A DNA stretch of 64,000 bases, from assembly GCA_037179515.1 (NCBI GenBank), contig JAXCGZ010007623.1:12501-76500 (forward strand), in the 5' to 3' direction. Below are positions 12,100 through 54,687 of this stretch, piece by piece. How positions within the stretch are numbered: position 1 is the first letter of the stretch; each line of letters begins with the position of its first letter. A program made the position numbers and the translations under genes. Under the pieces are notes generated by a model, which did not search any database, had not been told where the DNA came from, and was given only the letters and a program-made list of their open reading frames with translations. Source of the stretch: Halocaridina rubra (lineage: Eukaryota; Arthropoda; Malacostraca; Decapoda; Atyidae).

Positions 12100-13245
12100 A
12101 ATGCATGTGTAATGAGGTTAAATTTTGAATGAACTTGATCTGGTAAAATGACAATATATATTTAAGTTTTGAATATGATATATTATTCCTATTGTTAAAA
12201 TTCCTCATTATCCTTAATTTCTCAATTATCCCTAATTACTCAATTATTATTAAATAAGAAAAATGAGAGTTTTATCAGCCTGAACTTCACACTCCATGCT
12301 AGAGGAGTTTACTTTTCGCCTACAATAAAACAAGAGAACGTCTGTATCATCTGCTATAGAGTACTCTTGTATTATCTACTATAGACCACTCCTGTATCAA
12401 CTGCTATAGAGGACTCCAGTATCGTGTGGTATAGAAAAAATACTTCAAGCTCGTCAGCTCTAGAAAGGAATCACTAGTTGGATATTAATAAAACCTTAAA
12501 ATAGAATAGTCAGATTCTCCTTATCTTTCTTGAAGTTAGACTCAACAAGAATGAAGCTAACAGGCCTTACAGTGGTGACTACCGGATATGACACCTATAC
12601 TGACTTTCAGACCCAAAGTGGATAGGAAAGACTGAAATATCCACTTGTGAGCTTACCACCAGCACTCAGCAAGCTAACAAGTAGAAATTTCAGTCTTTCC
12701 TGTCAACCTGGGTCTGAAAGTCAGTGTAGTAGTCACATCCGGTAGTCACCACTGTAAGGCCTGTCAGCCTTATTCTTGTTGAGTCTAAGCCCAAGAAGGA
12801 TAAGGAGAATCTGACTGTTCTATTTTAAGATTTTATTAATACCCAATTAAGTGATTCCTTTCTAATGCTGACGAGACTGAAGTGTCTTCTACACCAGACA
12901 ATACTGGAGTCCTCTATACCAGATGATACAGAAGTGGTCTATAGCAGATGATACAGGAGTGCTCTACAGCAGATGATACAGGAGTGCTCTGTAGCAGATG
13001 ATACAGGAGTTCTTCTCTTGTTTTATTGTAGGCGAAAAATACACTCCCTCCAAAGAGGAATGTGAAGTTCAGGCTAATGAAACTCACTGTTCATATGTAA
13101 AACTTATTTGGTTATTAAGGACGATTGGGAAATTAAGGATAATGAGAAGGTTTAACAATAGCAATAATATATCATAATCAAACCTTAAAATATGAGTTTT
13201 TGAATAAACTCTTATTCAAAATCCGCCCTCATTACACATGCTGAA
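12100..13245. repeat. 1.15-kb imperfect palindrome with internal 25-bp minisatellites
   Basis: The left arm (about 12100-12655) is repeated in reverse complement by the right arm (about 12670-13245), leaving a loop of roughly 15 bases. Paired landmarks include AGCCTGAACTTCACA at 12278 against TGTGAAGTTCAGGCT at 13061, the CCGGTAGTCACC/TGACTACCGG pair, and the central ACTTGTGAGCTT/AAGCTAACAAGT pair. Each arm holds about four 25-bp units of the kind CAGATGATACAGGAGTGCTC. No coding frame spans it and no transposase is present. It lies 3' of golgin-84. A foldback-type element or a hairpin-RNA locus are both possible. Confidence 0.85.
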
Positions 13246-13685
13246 AATAGATATATATTTTAGGGTAATAAATATTGTTAAACAAACTACTCAGGTAACC
13301 AAGATTAATTATATTCCCAACAAAAACACATCATCAGAGCACTATAAAAATATATATTAACTTAGACACTACATAAAGATAATTAAATTGTTTTTATTGG
13401 CTGATAATTTATACATCATTACTTCAGGCAACACGTTCTACTTGTAATAATTTTCATATTTACAGTAATTTAATAATTTGATCGATGCAACTTTTACTTA
13501 AGCATTCCCAAAAACATCTATATTTATATATCTGGCTAACACAACAGTTTAAAAAGTCTGTCCATTTGCTTTTCTGTTTTTTATTGCTAACATTCGTCAT
13601 TATGACTTAATAAAACAAAATAAAAATAAATATCTATAATATATTAGAGCTTGTAATAATAATTGTAGTGGTAATAATAAAATTA

Positions 13686-13706
13686 GTAACAATAATAATA
13701 ATAATG

Positions 13707-13751
<45 letters not shown>
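13686..13751. repeat. (AAT)n microsatellite
   Basis: Interrupted AAT/ATA triplets with GAT and AGT variants. Confidence 0.9.
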
Positions 13752-13752
<1 letters not shown>

Positions 13753-14905
13753 CGATATTATGAAATATAATATTCCAATCTAATATGTGTAATATCCTCC
13801 AAGCATACAGTGAAAGTGCAAAATCTCTTCAGATAACTGAATGGCATTACACTTTAGTCATATTATAATAAATCTCTTGGACATGCGGCTATATGTTACT
13901 GAATCCAGTAGGGTAGGCACAAATAGTTGAAAGAAAAAGGAGGCAACAGGGATTATAGTTATATAACACGAAATAACGTTTTATAGAAGAACGGCAAATG
14001 AAACAAAACCCAACCTTTCAAAAATATATATCTAACCTTACAGGGGTCAACTTTGTACTTAAATCTAGACGTGATAGGACATAGCCATTAAATATGTTTT
14101 TAACATATAAACTTTCAAGCCACTGAGTCAATATCATATTTAGTCAAATATAAACCAAACCTTTAATTCGGAAAAAGTAAGACTATAAAGAAAAAGAAAA
14201 AGGTTATTTACACTCTCTATTCTTAAGTTTCATAATAAAATATTCTGGAATGAGGAAGTCCAACATTAGCACAAACTATCATATTGTCCTGTTATAAATG
14301 AATAGGTTTCATGAAAGAGCATCAACTACTGCTTGTGCAACACACAAAACCATCTCGGAGATACATAAAAAACTCTTCCAAACAGTACAAAATGGCACCA
14401 AAAGATCATATAAAAAAAAATACAAAAATATGGACCTTCCGTGAAGATTGAATCTGTCACTATAGAAAGAAATTCTACCCAAAAAGGGCTTCAGACGAAC
14501 GAAGGAATGGGGGTAAACAAGAACTTTAATAAAGAACAAAATAGAGGGACACAAATTATCAATAAGATAAATGGGATATATATTGTAGTTTAGAATCGAG
14601 TTCTTCTGGATAATACATACAGTTGTAAAAGTTAGGTGATCTAAGAGGATAATGCTCTGAATTTAAGAAGTGGTAATACAATATCTTAATTGTTCGAGAT
14701 TATCCTTTTCCACACGATAATCATAATAATGTGATAGTGTTTTTAAAAAGTAATATGCAAACTGTGGAAAGAAATACTAACTACTTACAGCAATATATTA
14801 GCCTTCTGTATTCTGAATGGACAAAGTTCAGAAAATTATACTGAAAGGGACAGATATGGTTGAAACAGATCCAAAAATAATATATATGTTAAGAGGTTAC
14901 CTAAG
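13752..14905 (-). other. golgin-84 3' flank, probable 3' UTR
   Basis: Directly downstream of the golgin-84 stop codon on the minus strand. No AATAAA occurs close by. The first plausible poly(A) hexamer is ATTAAA at 14525-14530, which would give a 3' UTR near 380 bases. A second ATTAAA lies at about 14162-14167, and AATAAA occurs further on near 13576 and 13395. The real cleavage site cannot be decided from sequence alone. Confidence 0.35.
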
Positions 14906-46862
<31,957 letters not shown>

Positions 46863-46877
46863 TGTAGGTAATCTAAT
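46863..46877 (-). other. golgin-84 5' UTR remnant and upstream acceptor
   Basis: Just before the start codon the minus strand reads TTTTTATTGACAG, a good splice acceptor, leaving 15 bases of 5' UTR in this exon. This suggests one or more non-coding first exons further right, which I could not place. Confidence 0.6.
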
Positions 46878-49004
46878 CTGTCAATAAAAAAATGACTACT
46901 ATGATAAAAACATAGAATTTTATAAGCAGTGACATTTATATCGATATCTGAAAATGAAATACACAGACATCTATCTGCTCTGCATGGCAAAAGCTTCACA
47001 ATCCTTTCTAATTTCAGTAAAAGTATGCATGGCTATAGTGATATTTCCATTTGGTGTCTACTATAATGATTTGCGACAGGGCACACAACAACACATAAAA
47101 AAAATGCTCTCACCATTTATAACTATTTCTAACTTATAATCACTATTTTCTTAAAACTAGTGTACTGAACTAAAACAACAGTCATTGACAATGAGAATAT
47201 AAAAGCATTAAGCTTTTGTGCAGGCAAACTGGATCCATAATGTCCTAATCTTACATGTGACAAAGAACTCACGCTAGTTCATTTATGTGACTAAAGAGAG
47301 AGGGATACAACTATTATACCGGGAATGCCGAATGTATGATGAAACGTATATTATACTTAGGAGAACACAGGTATACTGTATAATTTTAAAATTTCTGTAG
47401 ATTATCTGATATACTCTGCATGGAGACATTCTATTAAACTTCCAAAGCAATAAAAAAGTTAACAAGTGATGTGTTTAAGTTTTATTAAGAGGGGTGTTGC
47501 TTCAAAAATTCTAGAATTATTATCTTGAATATTAAAGTACAGTATACAATGTTTTTACTTTGGAAAATGGAACATAGCTGGTATTAAAAAACTTAGCTTA
47601 GGTAAGAGTAATGGGCACAACATAATAATTTTTATGTATTCTCTGATGAAGAGAGCAGGGGCCCAAAAATCATAAGCTACCATTTGAATGATTTCATCTT
47701 ATATTTTTGTTGTAATTTCATTAATGCTACGGCATGAATTAAAGATATATCTAGTTCTATGTGTATTTTTACACAATATCACATGTTAACTAAGGATATT
47801 AATATAATGTTACTAATAAGATATATCATGAAAATACAAAATATAATTTCCTCTGGTGTTGAGGAGGAACAATACCACTCCATTTTTTCCTGTGTTGCGA
47901 GAGGCAACGAATAAAGATTTGGGGATAGGAAACTAGGAATCCTCTTCTCCCAGAATTTTCCTTTTATCAGCGAAACAACATGGGAACTGTTACAATTTCA
48001 TGAGGGTTAGCTACCCTAGTTCTTTAGCTACCATTGTCGTCATACTGCTAGCTTCAAAAGGATAGGGTGTTACCTACTATAAAAAAAAATGACTCTCCTG
48101 TTGATTACTTTTATTCAGTATAATGTCATATCCCACTGGCAACAACGGAACAAAGTTGGATGCAGCAGGGAATCAACTTAACATCACATCATCACCCCTT
48201 CCCTCTGCCATTTTTTGATAAGATACTAAGAATAACAATAAGAAACTAAAAAGAACATTTAGCTTCAAAGTAATACTGTGCTTCAAATTAAGTTATCATA
48301 TTTACAGAAAGCAATCAGTCTAGTAAGTCAAGGAGGCTGACAAGTTGAGTTGACTATTTATTCTTTTTACCTTTAACCTTAATTCCTCGGCTCAAACCTG
48401 TCTGTGTATACTCTAATTTGAAAGGGGATTAATAGTGACGCATAAAATGGAAAACATCATAAATACTAATATTAGATTCTGTTCACCTAAAGCAGGATCT
48501 TGCTGGTGGTGCTACCCACAACGCGATCGAAAATTACTGACATTTTAACAAAGTTCCTGTTTTTGTTGCCACTGAATGATCAACTATTAGCCTATAAGGT
48601 TTCATGAGATATTTGAAATCTAAATAACATTTTTAGACATTCTCATTTATAAAGCACCTCAGAGAATGTGGGAAAAAACAGAGGATAAGGGGAAAAGGTA
48701 GAAAAAGCAATCCAGCCTACAATTTTAGTACGAAAGATGCTTGGAAAAAGTTGGTACCAACATATACTAACATCAAACACGAACCTCAAAACCATAAACA
48801 AATATGAAATAAATTGCTTATCAAAGTGAACTCTGTTTAGGGACAATAATCTCAACCAACTCTATATTCGGTTAGATTTATGAGAGGTTGCTGTTTGATC
48901 AATCTGATTTATGATGTTCCTAATGATAATACTGTAGCTAAAAATTTATAAAAGTCTGTTTGCAATACCAGCTGACTTTATTTAGCTTTTGGTGATAATG
49001 GGCA
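46878..49004. other. region upstream of golgin-84 exon 1; no exon placed
   Basis: Expected to hold intronic and possibly promoter sequence of golgin-84. I found no convincing non-coding first exon or core promoter. Two pieces, about 47860-48000 and 48110-48240, resemble the short dispersed repeat also seen in introns 4, 10 and 14. Confidence 0.4.
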
Positions 49005-49555
49005 GTGCTGTTGTTTAAACATCCAGACTCACCTGTTAAGATATGTAAGACTTTAAATTTGAGTTAAGTTGGGTTTGTTGGTTTGGTTAGGGTAGTTACA
49101 TTACGTTATATAACTACCTACCTCTGGCCACCAATATCGGCCCTAACACAAAAAATAGTGATTTCCGAGAAAAATCATTATCAGATTCATTCAGAACACA
49201 TTAAATCCTATCAGAAAAAAAAAGTATTTTAATCCATGAAATAAAAATAAGTGAAATAAAAATACGAGACATTGAAAATATATTTTTTTGGTTTAGATTC
49301 GTTTTATGCACCCTTTCAATTTATGGATTACAATACTTTTTTTTTCTGATAGGATTTAATGTGTTCTGAATGAATCTGATAATGATTTTCCTCGGAAATC
49401 ACTATTTTTTGTGTTAGGGCCGATATTGGTGGCCAGAGGTGGGTAGTTATATAACGTAATCTAACAACCCTAACCAAACCAACAAACCCAACTTAACTCA
49501 AATTTAAAGTCTTACATATCTTAACAGGTGAATCTGGATGTTTATACAACAGCAC
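49005..49555. repeat. near-perfect inverted repeat, arms about 237 bp
   Basis: Left arm 49005-49242 and right arm 49319-49555 are reverse complements with only about ten differences, around a 76-base spacer. Paired blocks include GTTGGGTTTGTTGGTTTGG / CCAAACCAACAAACCCAAC and CCACCAATATCGGCCCTAAC / GTTAGGGCCGATATTGGTGG. No protein is encoded. The structure suits a foldback or long-TIR MITE; I could not define a target duplication. Confidence 0.92.
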
Positions 49556-49771
49556 AGCACATTACAGAAAGTACTGGTAATGCTGATTTCTCAGGTAAGA
49601 ACATAAGAACATAAGAACATAAGAATAGAGGACACTGCAACATGCCTACTGGCACACACGAGGCAGCTCCATTTTTGAATTGTATTTTCAGCATGTCTAA
49701 CCTATTCTATTCTACTCTACTTATTTATTCTGTTTTTCTTTTTATGATTTTTCTAATAAGCACTAACCTAT

Positions 49772-50035
49772 TCATACCCACCCTACCTCTGTCATATGTC
49801 TATCTAATCTACATTTGAAGGTGTCTAAGGTATTGGCATTTACTATCATACTAGGAAGCTTGTTCCATGCATCAGCTACTCTATTACCAAACCAATTTTT
49901 ACCAATTTCCCTTCTGAACCTAAATTTATCAAGCTTAAATCCATTATTACGAGTTCTGGTTTGATCATGAATTTTTAAAACTTTATTAATATCTCCCTTG
50001 TTAATCCCTTTAAACCATTTATACACTTCAATCAT
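49772..50035 (-). pseudogene. LINE C ORF2 C-terminus after a frameshift
   Basis: Continues ORF2 in another frame: MIEVYKWFKGINKGDINKVL, then KNWFGNRVADAWNKLPSMIV and NTLDTFKCRLDRHM, the usual C-terminal signature of CR1 proteins. One missing A in the run near 50090 (six A residues, seven keep frame) puts it out of phase with the main ORF2. Confidence 0.88.
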
Positions 50036-50058
50036 ATCCCCCCTAACTCTTCGCCTCT

Positions 50059-52863
50059 CTAGAGAATGTAGATTAAGTTTTTTAATCTGTCCTCATATGG
50101 TAGATTTCTAATATTGTGTATCATCTTGGTCATTCTTCGTTGCACTCTCTCCAAGGATTCAATTTCCATTCTATAATAGGGTGACCAGAATTGCACAGCA
50201 TAATCTAAATGGGGCCTAACTAATGCAAGATAGAGCTGCAAAATAACTTTTTCCGTCCTATTGCTGACGCTTCTTGAGATAAATCCTAAAATTCTGTTTG
50301 CTTTATTTCTGACTGCTGTGCATTGCTCTCTTGGCTTAAGACTACTACTCACAAGAACTCCCAAATCCCTTTCACATTGAGAACTCATGATTTCATGGTT
50401 ATTTAGCTTATAACTAGTATTGTCTTTTATAGTACCCATTTTAACTACTTTACATTTTTCAACATTAAATTCCATTTGCCATTTGTCCGACCATTCAGAT
50501 AATCTATTTAGATCTTCCTGTAAAGCATGAATGTCTTCTTTTCCATTTATAGTTCTACCTATTTTAGTGTCGTCTGCGAATTTACTTAGGTTACTACTGA
50601 TATCCGAATCCAGATCATTTAGATATACGATGAATAATAGAGGACCCAGTACCGAGCCTTGTGGTACCCCGCTAGTAACCGAGCCCCACTCTGATTTCTC
50701 TCCATTTATGCAAACCCTCTGTTTTCTGTCTTTTAACCATTGTTTGATCCATCTGAGCACAGCTCCTCCTATACCATGAGCTTCCAGCTTTTTAACTAAT
50801 CTTTTGTGAGGAACTCTATCAAAAGCTTTGCTAAAATCTAGATATATTGTATCATATTCTTTGCCACAATCTACTGCCTCGTAAACTTCTGAATAAAAAG
50901 ACAGTAAGTTTGTAAGGCACAAAAAACCCTTAAGAAACCCGTGTTGTGAAAGTTTTATCAGTCTGTGTAATTCTAGATGTGCCCTTATTTTATTTGCAAT
51001 TATGGATTCTAGAATCTTACCCACTGTTGACGTTAAACTTACCGGCCTATAATTATTCTTTTTAACACGTTCTCCTTTTTTAAATATTGGTACCACATCT
51101 GCCAATTTCCACTCCATGGGTACCGATCCTAATTTTATTGAATTATTAAATAATGCAGTTAGAGGACAACTAAGCTCTTCCTTGCATTCCTTTAATATTC
51201 TAGCATATATTCCATCAGGTCCCGGAGATTTATGAGCCTTTAATTTATCTATTTCTTTTATTACCTCCTCTCTCGTAATATTTATTGAACTAAGTATATT
51301 ATCGGGACTGTCTCTGTAAATGGATTCTACTTCCGGAATATTTTCCAAGTTTTCATTTGTAAATACAGATAAGAAATAATCATTTAAACATGTACACATC
51401 ACTTTATCGTCATCTGTGATATGGCCATTGGCTACTTCAATTGGTCCGACTTTTTCCTTAAATTTTGTTTGATAATGTTGATAAAACCCTTTAGGATTTT
51501 CTTTAGCTTCTCCTGCTATTCGAACTTCGTATTTTCTTTTCGACTCTCTAACTATCTTTTTAACTTCCCTGTTTAACTGTATATATTGCTGCCTCACCTG
51601 CTCTTCACCTCTTTTTAGTTTCCTGTATATTCCTCTTTTAATACCTATAAGATTCTTTATTCTATTGTTCATCCATTTAGGGTCATTTTTTCTTGATCTG
51701 CAAAGTTTCATGGGAATATAGTCTCTCTGACTATTCTTAAGAGTCATGACAAAATTGTTATATTCCTCATCCAAATTTATATTAACTGACGGGCTGCTGT
51801 TCTTTCCTGTGAGAGAATTTAATGTATTGATCTTATCTTGTGATAATCCTTGGCATGTGGTACCCAAATTTCGGGGTAATCCGCTACCTGCGACCTGACC
51901 TGCTGGATTAACTACCCACATCTGTACCCCAGAAATCCCTTCCCATACCTCATTAGATAATTTAGTTTTTAAGCCCTCAAAATCTCCTGCTCTAAAGTTT
52001 GGAACAATATTCTTATTTTCCTTTATAGTTTCCTTGAAAATTATGTTAAATCTAATGGAATCATGGTCACTGTTGCCCAATTTTTCACCAACTTCTAAAT
52101 TTGTAACCATATTCTCTCTATTACTAAGAACTAAATCTAGTGTATTCACCCCCCGTGTTGCATCATGTACATGCTGAGAAAGGAAATTGTCTTCTACTAC
52201 TTCCAAAAACTCCTTAGAGCTACTATCACCTGTTATGGTTTCCCAGTTAATATGTCTAAAATTAAAATCGCCTACAATGCAAACTCTATTTGACCTGCTC
52301 ACTTTAGAAATTTCATCGTATATAACTTGCGACTCTATATTATCTAGATCAGGTGGTCTGTAGACTACTCCTACAACTAGACTTTCTATATTATTTTTAA
52401 TTTCAACCCATAAGGTTTCTGAATTTAGATTTGTCTTAATTCCAGACTTAATGCAGCTTCTGAGGCTATCTTTAATATACATAATTACCCCTCCCCCTCT
52501 TTTATCTGCACTACGATCAGCATTATAAAGTTTATATCCTGTAATTATGTACTCAGCTTTAAGGTGTTTGCTTTCTAATTTAATCCAACTTTCACTAATG
52601 CATATTATATCCGGTCTCTCACTACATACTATGGCTCTCAGTTCTTCTATCTTGTTACCTAAACTACGGCTATTTGTATAATATACTTTTAAACTTTCTC
52701 TAGCTTCACTCTTCTTGTGGCTATTCTTTTTGTTAATATTTGTTCTATGTAACAAATGGTTCTTATCCTTAGACTCCCAGTTATTTGACCCACTATTTAC
52801 TGAACCCTTACTGACTAATTTCTCTGCACAAGTATTAATCATTTCATTATTTGTGTCTAACAA
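50059..52863 (-). CDS. LINE C ORF2: endonuclease plus reverse transcriptase
   Basis: An open frame of 934 codons. N-terminal AP-endonuclease blocks are present (YYTNSRSLGNKIEELRA, ICISESW, VVYRPPDLDN, VCIVGDFNFRHINW, LDLVLSN, LGNSDHDSI), then a linker, then reverse transcriptase (SPGPDGIYARILKECK, VVPIFKKGERVKKNNYRPVS, IYLDFSKAFDRVPHKRLVKK, SGVPQGSVLGPLLFIVYLND and the active site KFADDTKIG). It would copy the element RNA at the insertion site. The frame opens seven bases before the ORF1 stop (overlapping GTTAG), suggesting coupled translation; the first ATG is codon 8 (MINTCAEK). About 90 C-terminal residues follow in another frame. The linker contains an unusual segment around GVQMWVVNPAGQVAGSG. 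Confidence 0.93.
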   Translation of the reverse strand: MLDTNNEMINTCAEKLVSKGSVNSGSNNWESKDKNHLLHRTNINKKNSHKKSEARESLKVYYTNSRSLGNKIEELRAIVCSERPDIICISESWIKLESKHLKAEYIITGYKLYNADRSADKRGGGVIMYIKDSLRSCIKSGIKTNLNSETLWVEIKNNIESLVVGVVYRPPDLDNIESQVIYDEISKVSRSNRVCIVGDFNFRHINWETITGDSSSKEFLEVVEDNFLSQHVHDATRGVNTLDLVLSNRENMVTNLEVGEKLGNSDHDSIRFNIIFKETIKENKNIVPNFRAGDFEGLKTKLSNEVWEGISGVQMWVVNPAGQVAGSGLPRNLGTTCQGLSQDKINTLNSLTGKNSSPSVNINLDEEYNNFVMTLKNSQRDYIPMKLCRSRKNDPKWMNNRIKNLIGIKRGIYRKLKRGEEQVRQQYIQLNREVKKIVRESKRKYEVRIAGEAKENPKGFYQHYQTKFKEKVGPIEVANGHITDDDKVMCTCLNDYFLSVFTNENLENIPEVESIYRDSPDNILSSINITREEVIKEIDKLKAHKSPGPDGIYARILKECKEELSCPLTALFNNSIKLGSVPMEWKLADVVPIFKKGERVKKNNYRPVSLTSTVGKILESIIANKIRAHLELHRLIKLSQHGFLKGFLCLTNLLSFYSEVYEAVDCGKEYDTIYLDFSKAFDRVPHKRLVKKLEAHGIGGAVLRWIKQWLKDRKQRVCINGEKSEWGSVTSGVPQGSVLGPLLFIVYLNDLDSDISSNLSKFADDTKIGRTINGKEDIHALQEDLNRLSEWSDKWQMEFNVEKCKVVKMGTIKDNTSYKLNNHEIMSSQCERDLGVLVSSSLKPREQCTAVRNKANRILGFISRSVSNRTEKVILQLYLALVRPHLDYAVQFWSPYYRMEIESLERVQRRMTKMIHNIRNLPYEDRLKNLIYIL

Positions 52864-53590
52864 AACCCCCCTACCTCTCTGTCTATCATACCAGCCAATA
52901 CCGAGACACCTGAATTAGAAAGATGCACTCCATCCCTTGCATACATATGCTTACGACTAGTGAAGTGATCCCACCCGTCTATAAAACCTATATTATTCTC
53001 CCGACAGAAGACTTTCATCCTAGCATTTACTCCTATAGCTCGAGACCACCACTCTGAACTTTGGCTAAGCCTAGGGAGAATACCACACATCACAGGAACT
53101 GCACCCCTTTTCCTAATCTTATCCAGGGCTTGTCTACATAACCTAATCAGCTCTTCACTTCTACCATCCTGCACGTCATTTCCCCCAGCTATCAAACAAA
53201 CAACATCTTTTTTCTCAATCCAGCTATTTATTGACTCACCCACCTTCTTCATACCTGCTCCAGGGAAAAAATATTTTCCTCTAACTCTATGCCTGAGTTT
53301 CCTGTCTACATATCTGCATAGTGAATCCCCTACAATTACCAAAGAACGAGACTTATCCGGAGGATGGGTTACTCCGACCTTGGGAGACTTACCTAGGCTC
53401 TTGACCTGAGAGCTTTTCCCACTTCCATTTTTACGATCGCTAGTACACCTATCTGAATCTATGGTTCCTGAAGAATTACTGCCGCCACTGTCACATTCAT
53501 CTCTAAGTGACCTAAATGAATTAGCAACCTGTAGTCTAAAAGTATCATTTTTCTTAAGAAAAGGGGTGCATAAAACGCATCTTAATCTTC
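52857..53590 (-). CDS. LINE C ORF1: esterase (SGNH hydrolase) domain, N-terminus missing
   Basis: An open frame from the truncated 5' end to a TAG at 52857. The N-terminal remnant has two close cysteines (LRCVLCTPFLKKND), which may be the end of a zinc-finger region. A Ser/Gly-rich spacer follows. The hydrolase has the family's blocks: LVIVGDSLCRY (serine in GDSL), CLIAGGNDVQDG (GGND) and ARDGVHLSNSGVSVL (Asp and His of DGVH). An esterase-type ORF1 is known from CR1-like elements; its role in retrotransposition is not well understood. The catalytic residues are all present. Confidence 0.88.
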
Positions 53591-53599
53591 TTTTTTTTT

Positions 53600-54687
53600 T
53601 TTATTATTGCTTTATGTGTCAATATTACTCCTCACTTGGGGGTGGACACAGGCGGGTTAAAGCTGGGGATCAGGTTCGTTCCTTCCCAATGAAGGAATAA
53701 TTGCAATTTAGCCAAAAAGCTACTTTTTTTTTCCATGGTAGGTTTGGAGTGTTAATAAGCACTTAGGTTTTGTTTGTAGAGAAGTTTTGTTAAAGGGTGG
53801 GGGTTGGACTAAAATCCTGCAGCGAATGGACTTCTCCACTACCATTGTCACATGGTTGCTTATTATGGAGCAATTATTTACTGTCACACCCCGAACAAGT
53901 GAGATGAAAATAATAACATTGAAAAATAATATATAAAATCGGTAAGAAACAATGTAATTATCAATTTCCTTAAATTTGGGGTGAACTAACTTAACGCAAT
54001 AATTTCATCGTTTCCCTAGATTGGAGTGTAAAAGGACACACTTACTTCATTTCTATTCACTATACAGCTTTTCCAGTGTAATACACGCTAAAATACACAT
54101 ATGCAAATTTCTTTGTGAAATCTGCAACCTCGTGAGATCATTGTGTATTGTCTGCCATATCAAGATTATTTCCGAAATTAATATTCTCCTCTTTTTTTTC
54201 ATGTGTCTTGTGATTTCAACGAAGAGATTAAATGGTATAATACAAAATTTATTATAATGCAAAAGATAAAATAATCACCTCTTCACTATTACTCGTCCCC
54301 TTCAACCTCTTTCATTGTTTTGATTGTACAGATTCATAAAGAAGGGATTAGGTTTCATTCGATGTCTTCAACAATTACTTTACTACTACAAGAGTTACAA
54401 TATAAAACTTAAAAAGCAAACTTTTGATTTTTATTGCTTAATTAAACTATTCAAATTTAACAAAATCCCATTTACGTGATATATAGTTATTATAGCCACT
54501 CAAAATTTGCATCAATATCTTCCATTCCCTGCATTTGTTGACGTGTCCAGCTGATGTTCTTCCTGTCTATCCCTTTAAACGTTGTGGCGGTTTATTTAAA
54601 TAGATTAACTGAGTTTCATTTTAACATGTGCACGATTGCCGTTTTATGTGTTACTATTAATTGTCATTTGAATTGGGGTGGACACAC
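53600..54687. other. no gene recognised
   Basis: AT-rich, with frames up to about 78 codons on both strands that look like chance. No splice-bounded coding segment, RNA gene or transposon signal was found. Confidence 0.45.

Larger units (their letters stand above)
49596..53590 (-). mobile_element. LINE family C: nearly intact CR1-type element
   Basis: A 4-kb CR1-clade non-LTR retrotransposon on the minus strand. It has an ORF1 with an esterase domain, an ORF2 with endonuclease and reverse transcriptase, a short 3' UTR, and a 3' tail of about three TTCTTATG units (plus strand ACATAAGA, 49596-49625), the hallmark tail of CR1 elements. It is 5'-truncated inside ORF1, next to a T-run at 53589. 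Only one frameshift separates ORF2 from a complete frame, so this is the youngest LINE in the window. It lies upstream of golgin-84. Confidence 0.93.
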
